Positions 38,622 to 48,980 of a stretch of 64,000 nt of DNA are shown here, piece by piece. This DNA comes from Pyropia yezoensis (Eukaryota; Rhodophyta; Bangiophyceae; Bangiales; Bangiaceae), in contig CM020619.1 of assembly GCA_009829735.1 (NCBI GenBank), positions 23,151,554 through 23,215,553 of the forward strand, given 5' to 3'. The translations under genes and the position numbers were made by a program. Every line of letters starts with the position of its first letter. The first letter of the stretch is position 1. The notes below the pieces were generated by a model that had not been told where the DNA came from, searched no databases, and worked only from the letters and a program-made list of their open reading frames with translations.

Positions 38622-39101
38622 CAACCCAACCGACACCGACTTCGGCTGTTGGGGGGTGAGGCTTATACCCACTAAGTAGGGTGTGACATGGTTACGGCAG
38701 ACTTAGGTTTCTAAGTCAAATCAGACTATGGGTTTCTAAGTCGAACCAAGCTTAGGCAACTAAGTAGAGTCAAGCTTAGATAAGTAAGTAAAACCTGAAC
38801 CTTAATAAGTTAACTTAAAGGTAGAGGCTAACTTCGATAGTATCGAAGTAACTAGGGGGCTTACACGGTAGGATGACCTGCCCAAGCCAAGACACAAAGT
38901 GAGGGAGGATGACCTCCCCAAGCATGAACCAACCGGAAGAAGTTGGACGGGAGGCAAGGCACCACTGAGCCAGAAGGGGTACTCCCCAGGGCAGCAAGCA
39001 GAGGCAAGCAATGCCCCCAAAGGGGGATGAGTTTATACTCACTACTACCCGGCCACCATAAGGGTTACCGGGGCCCTCTCCCTCACAAACAATAGCCCTC
39101 C
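38622..39101. other. AT-richer convergent spacer with degenerate repeats
   Basis: Between the stops of integrase (+) and antisense ORF (-). At 38696-38800 about five degenerate copies of a unit like AGACTTAGGTTTCTAAGTC occur, giving a local drop in GC. This may be where the two convergent transcripts terminate. Confidence 0.45.
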
Positions 39102-41471
39102 TCAGTGGGTAGACCCACTGCCCGAGGGAGGCCACTCACGCGTAAGCGCGTATACCTCCGTGCTCCACCGGTCGGCAATCTCACGACGGTCAATCACCCG
39201 AGTTACCTCGGTGCATAGCTGAACGAGGGTGCTGCGGCCAGCCTCCACGTCCTCCAGAGCTCTCTGGAGGCGGTCAAGCACGCCACCGAAGCAACGCGCT
39301 GACCCAACCAGCGCAGCACCTGGGGGGATATCCCCCCAGCTAACAGAGAGACCCTCCCGCATTGCGCGGGCAACAAGGGCGTCAACGCCCTCATACCAGA
39401 GACGGGGACTCCCGTCTTGTATGACAGGGGCGGGAGGGGACACTGGCGCAGCCAGAGGAGCCAGAGGAGCCGACACGGCCACCACCGGAGCCGGTGGCGC
39501 CTGATATGAGGCCCGGTAGGACCCCACCGAAGGGGCTCCACCGTAACCCCGGCGGGGCTCCGCCCGACGACGGGACACCTCACGCTCCCCACCCGCAGAG
39601 CCCCACTCTCGGGGACGACGGCCAACCGCCGCCGGTATCGGGTTACCGAACCACGGGGCAAGGACCTGAAGAGGGTCATGGATTACCATGGGAATACCCA
39701 GGTCAGCAACAGCCTCGGTGGACGCCCACCCATGGCAACTGGGCTCACCCGGCTGAGTACGCCGGATACGCAACGAGTGACGAGGCAAGGGGGTAGCCCC
39801 AGCCTGCGGGTCCCGGTACGGGGGAAGGGCCAACACCCCAGCCCAGTTCACGGCATCGTGAACAGCCAGCAGGGCCTCGAACTCCCGGGCCAACCCGGTC
39901 TTGGCGGCTATCAGGTCCACGCCCAACTGCGCGATGTGCCGACGGACACCCGTCGGAAGATGAAACAGGCGCCCCTGCCGGCGGACGGACAGCAAGAAGG
40001 AAGAAGCCTGCCCGAGGGTAACCTCAAGGGTGAAGGTACCCTGCAACGGGTGGACCGGCCGGGAGGCCAACACACTCCCGAAGTATCGGAGACAGTAGCC
40101 GGTGTCAAACCGGAAAGCAGGGGCGGGTTCCCACCCCTCCTGCCACAGAGGCGGGCGCACGGGAGTGTATACCGGCGCACGACCGTTGCTGGTCTGCAAC
40201 GCTCACGATATATCGGTGCGGAACGCATCCGCCATGACACCATGGTTACGTCGCCAGCTCGACGCTGACTTCAAACCCGCCATAGGCGGGTAGGGAGCCG
40301 TCAACGACAGATACGGGGATACCCCCGGGTAATAATCGAAGTCGGGATACCGACCGGTGTCGCCCACCGTCTCCCCAAACGCAACCGGCTCCGCCGCCGC
40401 CGCAATCCCCCGTGCACTAGCCGGGTAGTCAACCTCCCGCGGTAACGCGGGAGCAATCAGGTCGCATACCCCGAAGGCGGGGTCGAGGTAGACCTCACCC
40501 CGTCCCACCCGGGTGCGCCAGAGCTGCGCATGCCGGTCGTCCGGCTGACTCAGGATTCAATGGTGTTCCACCCGCACCGCGTTCGGCTGGTTGACCAGCC
40601 GCAACAACTCCCGCTCCCAACTCAGGTCCACCTTGACGCGCCGGGAGGACTCTCCACGGGGATGCGGCAGGTGGAAGTCCACCCGCATCCGCCCATCGGA
40701 CTCCATTGACTCTTGCACAGTCAGGCCGCGAACCCGAGCCACCAAGTCGGACATCGACATGGCGGGTTGACCCGCCGCCACGGCGACGCCGCCACCCAAC
40801 GGGGCAACCCGGGCAGGACCAGGAAGAATCGGGGGCGCCGGGGGAAGCCCCACCGGCAGATGGACCGGTGCCGGAGGTGCACGGGGCCGAGGAGGAAGAA
40901 GAAGGGCGGGCGCCCGCCCGGAGTAACTACCGGAGTCCACTGCCATCGGTGTAGACCCACCTTGACCTCCAGACGCCCGCGGCACCGCGGGCAGAGCAAC
41001 GCCGCCACCCGAGCCCGACGGGGGCACCTCGGGGGCAGCAGGGGTAGGCCCGTCACACGCAGCCGAGGATGAACCACCCGGGCGGGCACCCGCGCCGTTT
41101 TGACCCGCCGTCCCGGTCGGGGTGCCACCATAACCGCCCGACACGCCGGCGACGCCGTCTCGAGGTTGAGCCGCGCCGGCAGTAGCGACAGGAGCCATCC
41201 GGGCCGCCGGAGGAGTAGGGGTAGACGCAGCAGCTACCCGCGGTTGCCCGCCACCCGACGGAGCCGTCGTGCCGCTGCACACGGACGACAAACCGCCCGG
41301 AGCACCGTCCGGAGCCACGCGAACGGTCACCCGGTCGCCCTCGTCTTCGGACGAGCTCGCCAAGAAACACTCGGCGGCAGTGGCAGAGACGGGAACGTCG
41401 TCCACCATCACCTCCTCCTCCTCCTCAAGCAGGAGGTCGTCCTCACCCCCGGGTACCTGGGGGTCCGACAT
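39102..41471 (-). pseudogene. Antisense ORF of element D (two in-frame TGA)
   Basis: One frame of about 790 codons from ATG 41471 (MSDPQVPGGEDD) to 39102, interrupted only by TGA at 40557-40559 and TGA at 40203-40205. The N-terminus is acidic (LLLEEEEEVMVDD, SSSEDEGD), then Pro/Gly-rich. The segment before the first stop (DLVARVRGLTVQESMESDG, DLSWERELLRLVNQPNAV) looks structured. After the second stop, RYFGSVLASRPVHPLQG followed by VRRQGRLFHLPTGVRRHI matches the antisense ORF of element B in the same order. It lies at the same place, between integrase and the 3' LTR, on the opposite strand. No known domain is recognised. Confidence 0.7.
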
Positions 41472-42056
41472 GGTGCAACCGGGGTAGCAGGGGCGCCCCG
41501 TGCAGAAAAGCCGAGGCCGGCTCGACCCGGTACAGAGAACGCTCGCACAGACGAGCCAGGGAAGCGCGGGCACCCGCGCTTATAACCACACAGTTCAGCA
41601 CGAGCGATACGGCAGCGCGGGACGACCCGCGCCATCCGGGCTACGAGGGCGCTCCACCCAGGCACCTGGACCGGAGCCACGCCCCCTCCACACGGGGTAA
41701 CCAGGGGAGTCACCCCCAACCGCCCCCACGCAACGCGGGCAACCCCGCCACCCACTCAATCGTCTCACGAGAGGGGCTCCCCTACCACCAGACACCTGGT
41801 GGCGGATCCGCTTGCCCACCCCTCGGAAAGGGGGGTCGTGAACAGAAACCCGCATCGGGAAATTAACGGTCCGGAAAACGGATCGTGTGTGTACCACACA
41901 AAGGGGGGCACCCCCCTCAGGCAACCTCGAAAGGGGGTGTCTGTCGCGACAGGGCGCAAAGCCCCACCCGACTGGTAAACGGTCACGCGACACACTTACA
42001 TTCGGTAACCCGAATGCAACTCGACCCGAGGACGGGCCGAATCTAAGGGGGGGATA

Positions 42057-42419
42057 TGTAGCAATATGGTTGGCCGTATTGTGACCCTAATGTTAGGGGG
42101 GCTACTTCTAATCCTTGGCTTTCAATTTGAGAGTCCGTACAGGTCACGGTATCTACAAGTTACGTATGACCAGAGGGACTTGCATCTTGGGGTGGAGGGT
42201 AGTTAGTAGTGTCTCCGAGGGTTTATAACGAGGGGGCCGGCGGCGAATCCACCGCCGGCCAAGGCAGAACAACAAACCCCTCCCATTTGGGCTCCCATCT
42301 TGGTCCCGTGACTTGTGCTCCAAGGACAGCAACCTTGGCCTCCCGGTGACGTTGGTGCCGATCCCCCTTGGTGAGTGTTCCCTGAGAGTGGACGTGCGAC
42401 GGATTCCTATTGTGCTACA
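42057..42419 (+). mobile_element. 3' LTR of element D (363 bp)
   Basis: Starts TGTAGCAATATGG directly after a purine tract and ends TTGTGCTACA, giving TG...CA ends within a 7-bp inverted terminus, TGTAGCA/TGCTACA. It contains GGCCGGCGG-CGAATCCA-CCGCCGGCC, a 9-bp hairpin at about 42237. Its length and sequence are unlike the LTRs of A, B and C. Confidence 0.85.
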
Positions 42420-42896
42420 GCGAGTTGCCACCGCGTCCGAAGTAAAGGTCGGCAAGTCGCCGGGACCCGGGATAGTTCCCCCGCGGTCCACCATGGCCTT
42501 GACCTGCTGTACGTCTTCGACCTCCTCGTCGTCCAGGAAGGCAACCTGGTCCGTCCTGAAGCCGGCAGGGAACCCGACCCTACGGAGATACTTCTCCCGT
42601 AGGCGGTCCCATACCCGACCCATCGCTGCGCCAAGTCGGCCACAGCGAAGAACAGTCAACCCCTCCTCATATAGAGGCCAAGCGGGGTAAAATCACCGCC
42701 CCAAGGCCTCACGCGGGACAACTTGTCCCGCCTCCGGGGGAGATCCCGCCGTCAACCCAAAGCCGGGTGACGCGGGAGTCCCATCCCCCGGAGCGATCGC
42801 GGAGCCCCCGCCGGAAGTCCCGGCGGGCGCTGCACCGTAGGAGGTGTCCTCCATACGTTCGTCAAGAGAGTCCGTCTCCACCCCCAGGGTCGCCAT
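42420..42896 (-). pseudogene. Antisense ORF remnant of element C
   Basis: From ATG 42896 (MATLGVETDSLDERMED) the frame runs to a TGA near 42693, where copy B has TGG (GRWFYPAW). Similarity to B then continues in another frame (GRLGAAMGRVWDRLREKY) until the D LTR truncates it at 42420. Around 42890 it keeps the base that copy B has lost, so the two damaged copies together show the original frame. Confidence 0.7.
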
Positions 42897-43221
42897 GGCT
42901 CTCCCCAAATTGGGGAGAGACGCCCTGGCTACAGCGGCACGAGACCCGCCTCGAGTTGAGGGGGACTCGGATCGTGGATAGACGGGTGGCCTCCCCAGCG
43001 TGGGGCGGCCCAGTGGAAGGTGAAGGGGAGGTGGTGGTGATGGTGAAGTGCGAACCGGGGAGAGCAAGCTGCCGAGTGGGCAAGCTTGAGGAGAGGGGGG
43101 GTCAACGTGACGGCCTCCACATCCGCGTTACGTACTCAAGGGGGGAAAGCAAGTCGCGCCCCCAACGCCGAGACGTGCGTTTACGCACCCCCTCACAGGG
43201 CCGGCCGGGTCGGTCGGAACT

Positions 43222-43234
43222 GAGGAGAGGGGAG
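43222..43234 (+). promoter_or_regulatory. Polypurine tract of element C
   Basis: GAGGAGAGGGGAG ends one base before the 3' LTR (TGTGGC at 43235), the expected plus-strand primer position. The same tract precedes the X LTR. Confidence 0.8.
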
Positions 43235-43724
43235 TGTGGCAGTATTGACCCCCAGGTACGGGGGCAACACGTGCCATGCAAGGGGCAACACGTGCCATGC
43301 AAGGGGCGGCAGGCCACTAGCCTGATCCGTTCCTCCCCCTGCATTTGGGTCCGTATTCCCTAAGTTTGGGATAGTTAGCTTAGTAGTAAATCCAACTTGG
43401 ATTTGAGGGTTTTCTGCATTTATCGTCTTGAATTTTCGTGTGGCCCGGTGGGCAGGTGCTGGGGTGGGAGATTCTGAGTGGCGAGATTCTGAGGGGACCC
43501 TGGGGGGATAAGGGGAGGGACAGCGGGGCTTGGCCCTGCGTCCCCGTCCCGACCAAGAAACTGTTGGACCACACACCATCCTCTTGTTTGTCAGTGGGGG
43601 GTTTGCCCCACAACAGGGACAGAGTGTGTGCGACTTGCACTTCTTCCGGTTCCCCCGACACGGGAGGCAGCCCTTGTACCCCGCCCCAACTTGGGTGCCG
43701 TGTGTGTAAGTGGTTTTTGCCACA
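43235..43724 (+). mobile_element. 3' LTR of element C (490 bp)
   Basis: Differs from the 5' LTR at two positions that I could find: GGAGC against GGGGC near the start, and TACACC against TACCCC near the end. CATGG follows at 43725-43729. Confidence 0.95.
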
Positions 43725-44792
43725 CATGGGGTTGCCGTCGGATAGTGCGGGGGGGTCGTGCGCCAAGCAGGCAGCACGGTTGGGATCGTGCCGCAGGACC
43801 CATGCGGTTGCGGAGGTGGCGTCCGCCGGGGCGGCCGGCCCCAGTGGTGGCGGCCGACAGTGGGCTTGGGGGGAGAGGGGGAGGGGCTCCCCCGCAACAA
43901 GCGGGGCAGGGATCCCCGTGACAGGTGGGAGCATGGGTGACACGCCTGCGCCAGACCCGACACAGGCGGCAAGAACTAAGCCCCCCCCCCCTTTGTGTGG
44001 GTGTATGAGGGGGGCAAACAGTACGTCCGGGCCGACAGCATCATGGCGATGCGCTGAGTGCGCCGGTCGGAGAGGGCCCTCATGAGATATGCCCACAAGA
44101 TCGCGTTCTGTGCGGCGATCGCCAAATGAATTGGTGTCATTCACGTCTATTTGACGCGTACGACCGCTCACGATCGACAAAATTTAGTCCACATGTCGCC
44201 CTTGATCGTGTCGTAGTAGTTCACACAGGGGCTCGTTCACTTGTGATCTGCGACGATCGCGCTCCATCTCCGGACCGCGTGCGTTATGTCATTGTGATCC
44301 CCGGATAATTTGTTTCTTCGTTGGGTTTGGTCCGACGTCGTCCAGTGACTACTCGAAGGTTTCATGAACGGATTCAGCCTCTGGAGATGCCGTTCTAGAC
44401 AAGTGCGTCTGAACCGGTTGGGGACACCGGATTCCGGTTGGTCCTCCAGTCAGAAACCACCACGAGCGCTCATTTCAGCCTGAAATGAAACTTGCTCGGG
44501 GATGGTCCCGCTGCTGCTGGTTGTGCTCTCCCATCCATCTGGAAAGGTGGAGGTGTCGCAGCGTGGAAGTTGTCGAATTTAGCCTCCAAAACCACCGCTT
44601 CCATTCTCCGTGCTTCGTCAGCTCCAGAACCAACCAGTATATTCTCTGCTGCGGAAAGGACTTCTCAAGACGGTGCACATCGGATTATACGTAGATTTTC
44701 AAAAACGATGCTGACTCTCTCACCGGGATGGTCGTTCTGAGATTGAACCCGGGTCTTCCGCGTGACAGGCGGACATACTTACCACTATACTA
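43725..44792. repeat. Duplicated flank, copy 2 (matches 22038-23105)
   Basis: The same sequence as the flank of element X at an offset of 21,687. Unlike copy 1 it continues past the tRNA-like head into TGAAAGAAGTACATC. No gene is evident. Confidence 0.9.
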
Positions 44793-44983
44793 TGAAAGAA
44801 GTACATCTTGGCGAAAGATCGGCCCGACCCAACAATAACATCAGCAGTGTAGCGCTCAAAATGCATCATCGGAGCTCTTTGCACTGCTTACGAAGCTTTA
44901 CAAGCACGAGAAAGTTACGATGATATGCGAGGAGACGACCTGCAATGATTCGGCGGCCGCTGCAGCGGCCGAGAAGACGACGA
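44532..44983 (-). repeat. tRNA-Asp-containing dispersed repeat, copy 2
   Basis: Shares its whole length with 49946-50396 at moderate divergence. Its left 260 bases are shared also with 22845-23105. The tRNA-like part is 44729-44792 on the minus strand. An 18-base perfect palindrome, CGGCCGCTGCAGCGGCCG, lies at 44954-44971 near the right end. Confidence 0.8.
44729..44792 (-). repeat. tRNA-Asp-like segment, copy 2
   Basis: Minus strand: intact D arm and A box (TAGTATAGTGGTAAGTA), a 5-bp anticodon stem with GTC anticodon and B-box-like GGGTTCAATCTC. The T stem (CCGGG against TCAGA) and acceptor stem do not pair. It may still act as a pol III promoter but is not a functional tRNA. Confidence 0.75.
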
Positions 44984-47219
44984 AGACGGCGCCTGCTGGG
45001 TGCACGGCATCACCTTTATTTTCAACCATTGCTCTGGAAGTGTCTTTCCTGAGCCTCATAGAACTCGACAATTCCTCGTGTCCGTTGGAACGTTCGTCGG
45101 AGTCTTGTTTCACAGAAATGGCAGTGAGAGACGGCCAAGCCCAGGAGGTGGGGAAGAAGGAGCATGAGCAGGAAGCGCTCGTTGCGCTCCATTGACTTTT
45201 ATGCAAAAATGAGAACCATGGCCGCATCCAAAATCCGTCTTCTATTGTATTCCTCTTTAAATATACACAGCGGAACAGCGCAGAGAGAAAAATCATCCGA
45301 GGTAGCTTTTCTCGGATGTTCGCCATCGCTCGGATCGCAGCTCTCGGCCGATCTCGTGCCCTGTCGGTAGGGCGCCGCTTATTGCCCCCACGACCAACGG
45401 GTGGGGGCCCACTTTGGCCGTCGCCAACACACGCTTATCAACTGGAACGACAGCAGAGGGGTGACCGTAAGACCGCCCTTGTGCATGGGTCCGCAAGGAA
45501 CATGAAGGCGCCGACGACGAACGCGGCGGCGAGGAAGGCGACCGCGGACACGACCGCGACAGCCGTGATCTGAGGCGGCGCGGCGAGGGCGCGAGAGTAA
45601 CTATGGCACTCCCCCGGCTCGCCGCTGGCAGGCAAAGAACGAGCCAATAACAAAGCTAAGTTCTCGAGCAAAGCATGGGCGCGCGCGCGCAGAAAAAAAG
45701 GAGCATTCCCGGTTTGCCCCAAACAGACGGTGTCTGGCGTGCGAAACCTAGTGCGCCACCCCAGCCGGCTCTAAACTCCGGTCCATGCGAAGGGCCGAGA
45801 GCCGTGCAAGCACTGTCCGGTTAGGTCGTCGGAGCCAGCCGGTCGGCAATTCACGTCCATCTCTGCGATGATGCGGCGATGACGTCTCACGGACTCGCCT
45901 GTAGCGCCATAAGGAGCTCTTCATGGGTGCTGACCATGGAGCCGTCGAGAAGTTCTATAAGCTGCTGTTGGCAGCACCCATGCCCCCGGCGTGCTCGATT
46001 AGAGGACAGATGAACCAGGCCCATTCGCAAACCGCTGTCGCTGGCCATGAGTGTATGGACGCGCCTATTTCGTCAGTTGTTTGGGTCGGTTAAGTGCATG
46101 AACCGTGCACGCCACGCCCACTTACGTGGGCGGCCCGCGCATGCTCGACGCCCAATGCACAGCGATGCGCCGGACTTTAGAGAGCAAACTCACGGAGCTG
46201 TGCACGGCGGGGTCAAGTACTTGCGACCAGGTTGTTGATTGGGAGAAAGCGACTTCAAACTTACGAGATCTGCTTACAACGCCTGCACGCCGTCTCGTCC
46301 GTGAGCATATTGCTAGACCTTTCCCTGCGCTACACTTCTACTTTTCTAACCCCCCCCCCAACGCTCCTCTGATCATAGTAGAAAATTGGGTCCTCCACCG
46401 TAGTCTCTGCCCAAGAATCAGACCATCCACGAGGAGGAGTCCCGAAAGCATGTCTCACTAAGCAAGAGGATACTGGACGGGAAAAGACGTCGTCGTTGTG
46501 GTACACGTCAATAGCGCTGGCCGAAAGGAACCCCCCTGAGCTGTTCTATCATCCGGTCACTGGTTACAGCTTTTGTCCATGTCTATTGCTCTTTTTTGGC
46601 AACTTGACCACGTGGGAAGTGTAACACTTAGAAGCCCTGTAGCGACGAACGTGCAGAAGTCGCGTGAAGAATGCGCCAGTCGATGTCTTGATGTCGCCCT
46701 CCAGAACGGAGAACACACCAATAGAAAATGGCAGCGCGCAAGCTGTGATGCCCTTGAGCTTCTCTTTTTTTTGGTCTGACGGACGCCTCTCGCCGATGGC
46801 GTCTTCATACACCTTTGCTGGCGCAAAGAATGGTGTTGCTCATCGGCATCATTGCATGCGATACACCTTTAGAGATGCGTGATTACACGCCACGTGTGGA
46901 TGCTTCATTGATATTACCGTTGCCTGTCACAGAGAGTAACTAAGGCCGGTTTAGCGACTTCTTCTGCATTGCGATCACCGCGTATTTATCGCACATACGG
47001 CACAATTGGCGTACCAATATGGCAGCCGACTGCAGATGAGAGGCCGAGAAGCGTCCTTGGCCGAGCGTGCGGGCCGGTGCACATCTGACCTTGCGCGCAC
47101 AGGAGACTCTTGTGGCCCATTCACAGGAGCCGTGCTGCACTGGCGGGCGAAAGCAGGTCAGCGCAGGAGGCGCAAGCCCCTTTTCACGTTCTACAAGCCT
47201 GAGGCTGCTCGTCCATCGC
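44984..47219. other. Lower-GC intergenic stretch, no firm gene
   Basis: Only short frames are open. The minus strand near 45480-45580 encodes a hydrophobic run (ITAVAVVSAVAFLAAAFVVG) that could be a membrane segment, followed by a Cys-containing tail and a stop, with no start or partner found. No RNA gene or repeat was recognised. Confidence 0.4.
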
Positions 47220-47933
47220 ATGGACTCGCCATCCGTAACGGTCTCCCTGCGAAGACGTGCAGTGGATAGCGGTCGGTTTTTATTACATTTGGCTGGGCAG
47301 CCCACGCCGGCAACATCGTCGCAGCCGACGCCGCGGGTGTACCGCTATGCACTCTGGCGTTTTGACAGTCGTTACGAAGTACCTTTCTTTGACACGCTCC
47401 CCTCGGGCAAGGGCGCTCCTGCGTCACGTGAGTTTGATGTTGGCGGGCGACGGGCCCGGGGTGTACTCCTTGCGCACGTCAGCCGCATGCACTGGGCCGG
47501 CGAGGCTTTGACCTTCGTGAGTGCGAACCTGCCCACTCTCCTACACTCAGTTCTTGAGGGCGCATGCTCGGCCAACCGCATCTATGTACCTGATGCTGTG
47601 GCGGCAGCAATCAGCTCAGTTGACACTTTGGACGCAGTCCGCAGACTTTCTCCAGTCTTCTGCTTCGTCGAGCCAGTCGTGGACCATCTTGATGCTAACT
47701 CTGCGCCATTGTTCTCGTATCATGGTCTTCGCGCGTGCCTGCGAGCGACGTTGGGCAATTTGATATCCGGGTCTGACCGCGGCAAGTTGATAACAGTCAC
47801 GAAGAGTCTCCAAGCGTCGGTTTTATTCCTCTTCCGACCCTATCGTGGAGCTAGCTTTTTCATGGGACCCGTTGCGGGGCCACCCGCGAGGCTGATTATC
47901 TCTTTGGAGTTGGGGCGACAAATTTCTCGCTGA
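47220..47933 (+). CDS. Hypothetical protein, unassigned
   Basis: An open frame of about 237 codons from ATG 47220 (MDSPSVTVSLRRRAVDSGR) with balanced composition, unlike the Ala/Gly-rich genes at the right end. VYRYALWRFDSRYEVPFFDT, LLAHVSRMHWAGEALTFVS and RLSPVFCFVEPVVDHLDANS look like folded protein. The frame is open upstream to 47067 without ATG. I recognise no family. It may be an exon of a larger gene or a fragment of a mobile element; codon bias against its neighbours suggests a separate origin. Confidence 0.35.
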   Translation: MDSPSVTVSLRRRAVDSGRFLLHLAGQPTPATSSQPTPRVYRYALWRFDSRYEVPFFDTLPSGKGAPASREFDVGGRRARGVLLAHVSRMHWAGEALTFVSANLPTLLHSVLEGACSANRIYVPDAVAAAISSVDTLDAVRRLSPVFCFVEPVVDHLDANSAPLFSYHGLRACLRATLGNLISGSDRGKLITVTKSLQASVLFLFRPYRGASFFMGPVAGPPARLIISLELGRQISR

Positions 47934-48269
47934 GGCAAGGGACGCTGCAGTGGACCGCCTTGGCGGCGGTGACGTGGCAGCGCGAAGAACTTTGATGGCT
48001 GACCTGGCTTGATTTGGGGCCACCGATGCAGCGCACGGCACGTCGCCTGGCGAAGGCTGCTTGCATGGCGCCTCTCCGGGGATTCCCCTCTGTGCTCTCC
48101 AGTCATTGGCATCGCGGCTGCTTGCTATGCCACCTTCGGCGACAGGTGCGAAAGAGATTTTTAAGACCTTGGAGTTCGTGTTGACTTCACGGCGCAACCG
48201 CATATTAGATGCGCGGGTCTATGGGCAGACCAGACTCATCCCAACGCCGCCAAGCGGCGCCGTGCAGAA

Positions 48270-48980
48270 GTGATAGGAGCCCACCGCTGGCCGGGCGCTC
48301 AGCATGAGCTGCGGCACGTGTTGGAGGAAGAGACAGCAACCAGTACTCCAGCACTTGGACCTTTCCCATCCCCCGCGCCTCCCGCGACAGCCCCTCAGGT
48401 CGCCCCTTCCGTAGCATATCCGCCGTTCATACCGAGTTCCGGTAATTACGGGCTTGTAGCCCCCCTGACTCGTGGTCTCTACTCTTCTTTGCATTGTTCA
48501 TCTGTCCTTGGTTTGGATAAATATTTCGTATTGGTTGCCATGCTCGTGGCGATCGGCCATTCGGCCTCCGCTCGGTTGCTCGAACGGCATGATGTTTCGC
48601 CCGGATCATCGATGTGGGGGCACGCCGCCTTTGTCAGGCTGGCTTGCTCCCCATCGAACTTCCGGGCGATAAAGGACTGTCTTCTTTGCCGTAACGGTAA
48701 TAGCTGTTGCTTTCCGCGTTTGTGGCCGGTCGTTCCCATTTCCTCTTTATTGATCAACACTTATCCAACACTTTCCTCGGATGACTCTGAGAACGGCTCC
48801 GACTGCGCGGAGGACCCACTGCGACTGGCTGATGACATAGACGTCGCGCGGAGCTTGTGCTCCAATGGTTTGGAGGCGGCTGTAGACTTCTTGCTTGCTT
48901 GCGTGCGTGCCCACAAGCCACCTGATGTAAACGGGCAGTCGCCTGTGTGTTTTTTCTGCGCCGAGGCCATGAAGGGGTAA
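48270..48980 (+). CDS. Hypothetical ORF downstream of 47220-47933
   Basis: An open frame of 236 codons beginning with GTG; the first ATG is near 48540 (MLVAIGHSASARLL). It includes a hydrophobic region (LDKYFVLVAMLVAIGHS), Cys residues (LLCRNGNSCCF) and an acidic stretch (LSSDDSENGSDCAEDPL), ending VNGQSPVCFFCAEAMKG. Composition matches the ORF at 47220-47933, from which it is 340 bases away, so the two may be exons of one gene or pieces of one decayed element. No family is recognised. Confidence 0.3.
   Translation: MIGAHRWPGAQHELRHVLEEETATSTPALGPFPSPAPPATAPQVAPSVAYPPFIPSSGNYGLVAPLTRGLYSSLHCSSVLGLDKYFVLVAMLVAIGHSASARLLERHDVSPGSSMWGHAAFVRLACSPSNFRAIKDCLLCRNGNSCCFPRLWPVVPISSLLINTYPTLSSDDSENGSDCAEDPLRLADDIDVARSLCSNGLEAAVDFLLACVRAHKPPDVNGQSPVCFFCAEAMKG

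Larger units (their letters stand above)
37486..42419 (+). mobile_element. 5'-truncated Ty3/Gypsy element D inside C
   Basis: C sequence stops after ...GTGCTTCAAGTC (37485) and resumes at 42420 with GCGAGTTGCCACCGCG, which in element B corresponds to a site about 1.5 kb away, inside the antisense ORF. The insert is a different chromovirus: half an integrase with chromodomain, an antisense ORF, a PPT (AAGGGGGGGA) and a 363-bp LTR. Its 5' LTR, gag, protease, RT and RNase H are missing, together with about 1.5 kb of C. Confidence 0.88.
30084..43724 (+). mobile_element. Ty3/Gypsy element C with nested element D
   Basis: Bounded by 490-bp LTRs and by CATGG on both sides (30079-30083 and 43725-43729), the 5-bp target duplication of one integration event. 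Order: LTR, PBS, gag, pol, foreign fragment D, remnant of the antisense ORF, PPT, LTR. Coding regions carry several lesions although the LTRs differ at only two positions that I could find. Confidence 0.95.

Noticed and set aside
42087..42105. CCCTAATGTTAGGG as telomere-like repeat in the D LTR
   Set aside because: A single inverted pair, not a tandem array; better explained as another short hairpin.
44729..44792. Functional tRNA-Asp gene
   Set aside because: D and anticodon arms are fine, but the T stem and the acceptor stem do not pair and the same defects occur in all copies.
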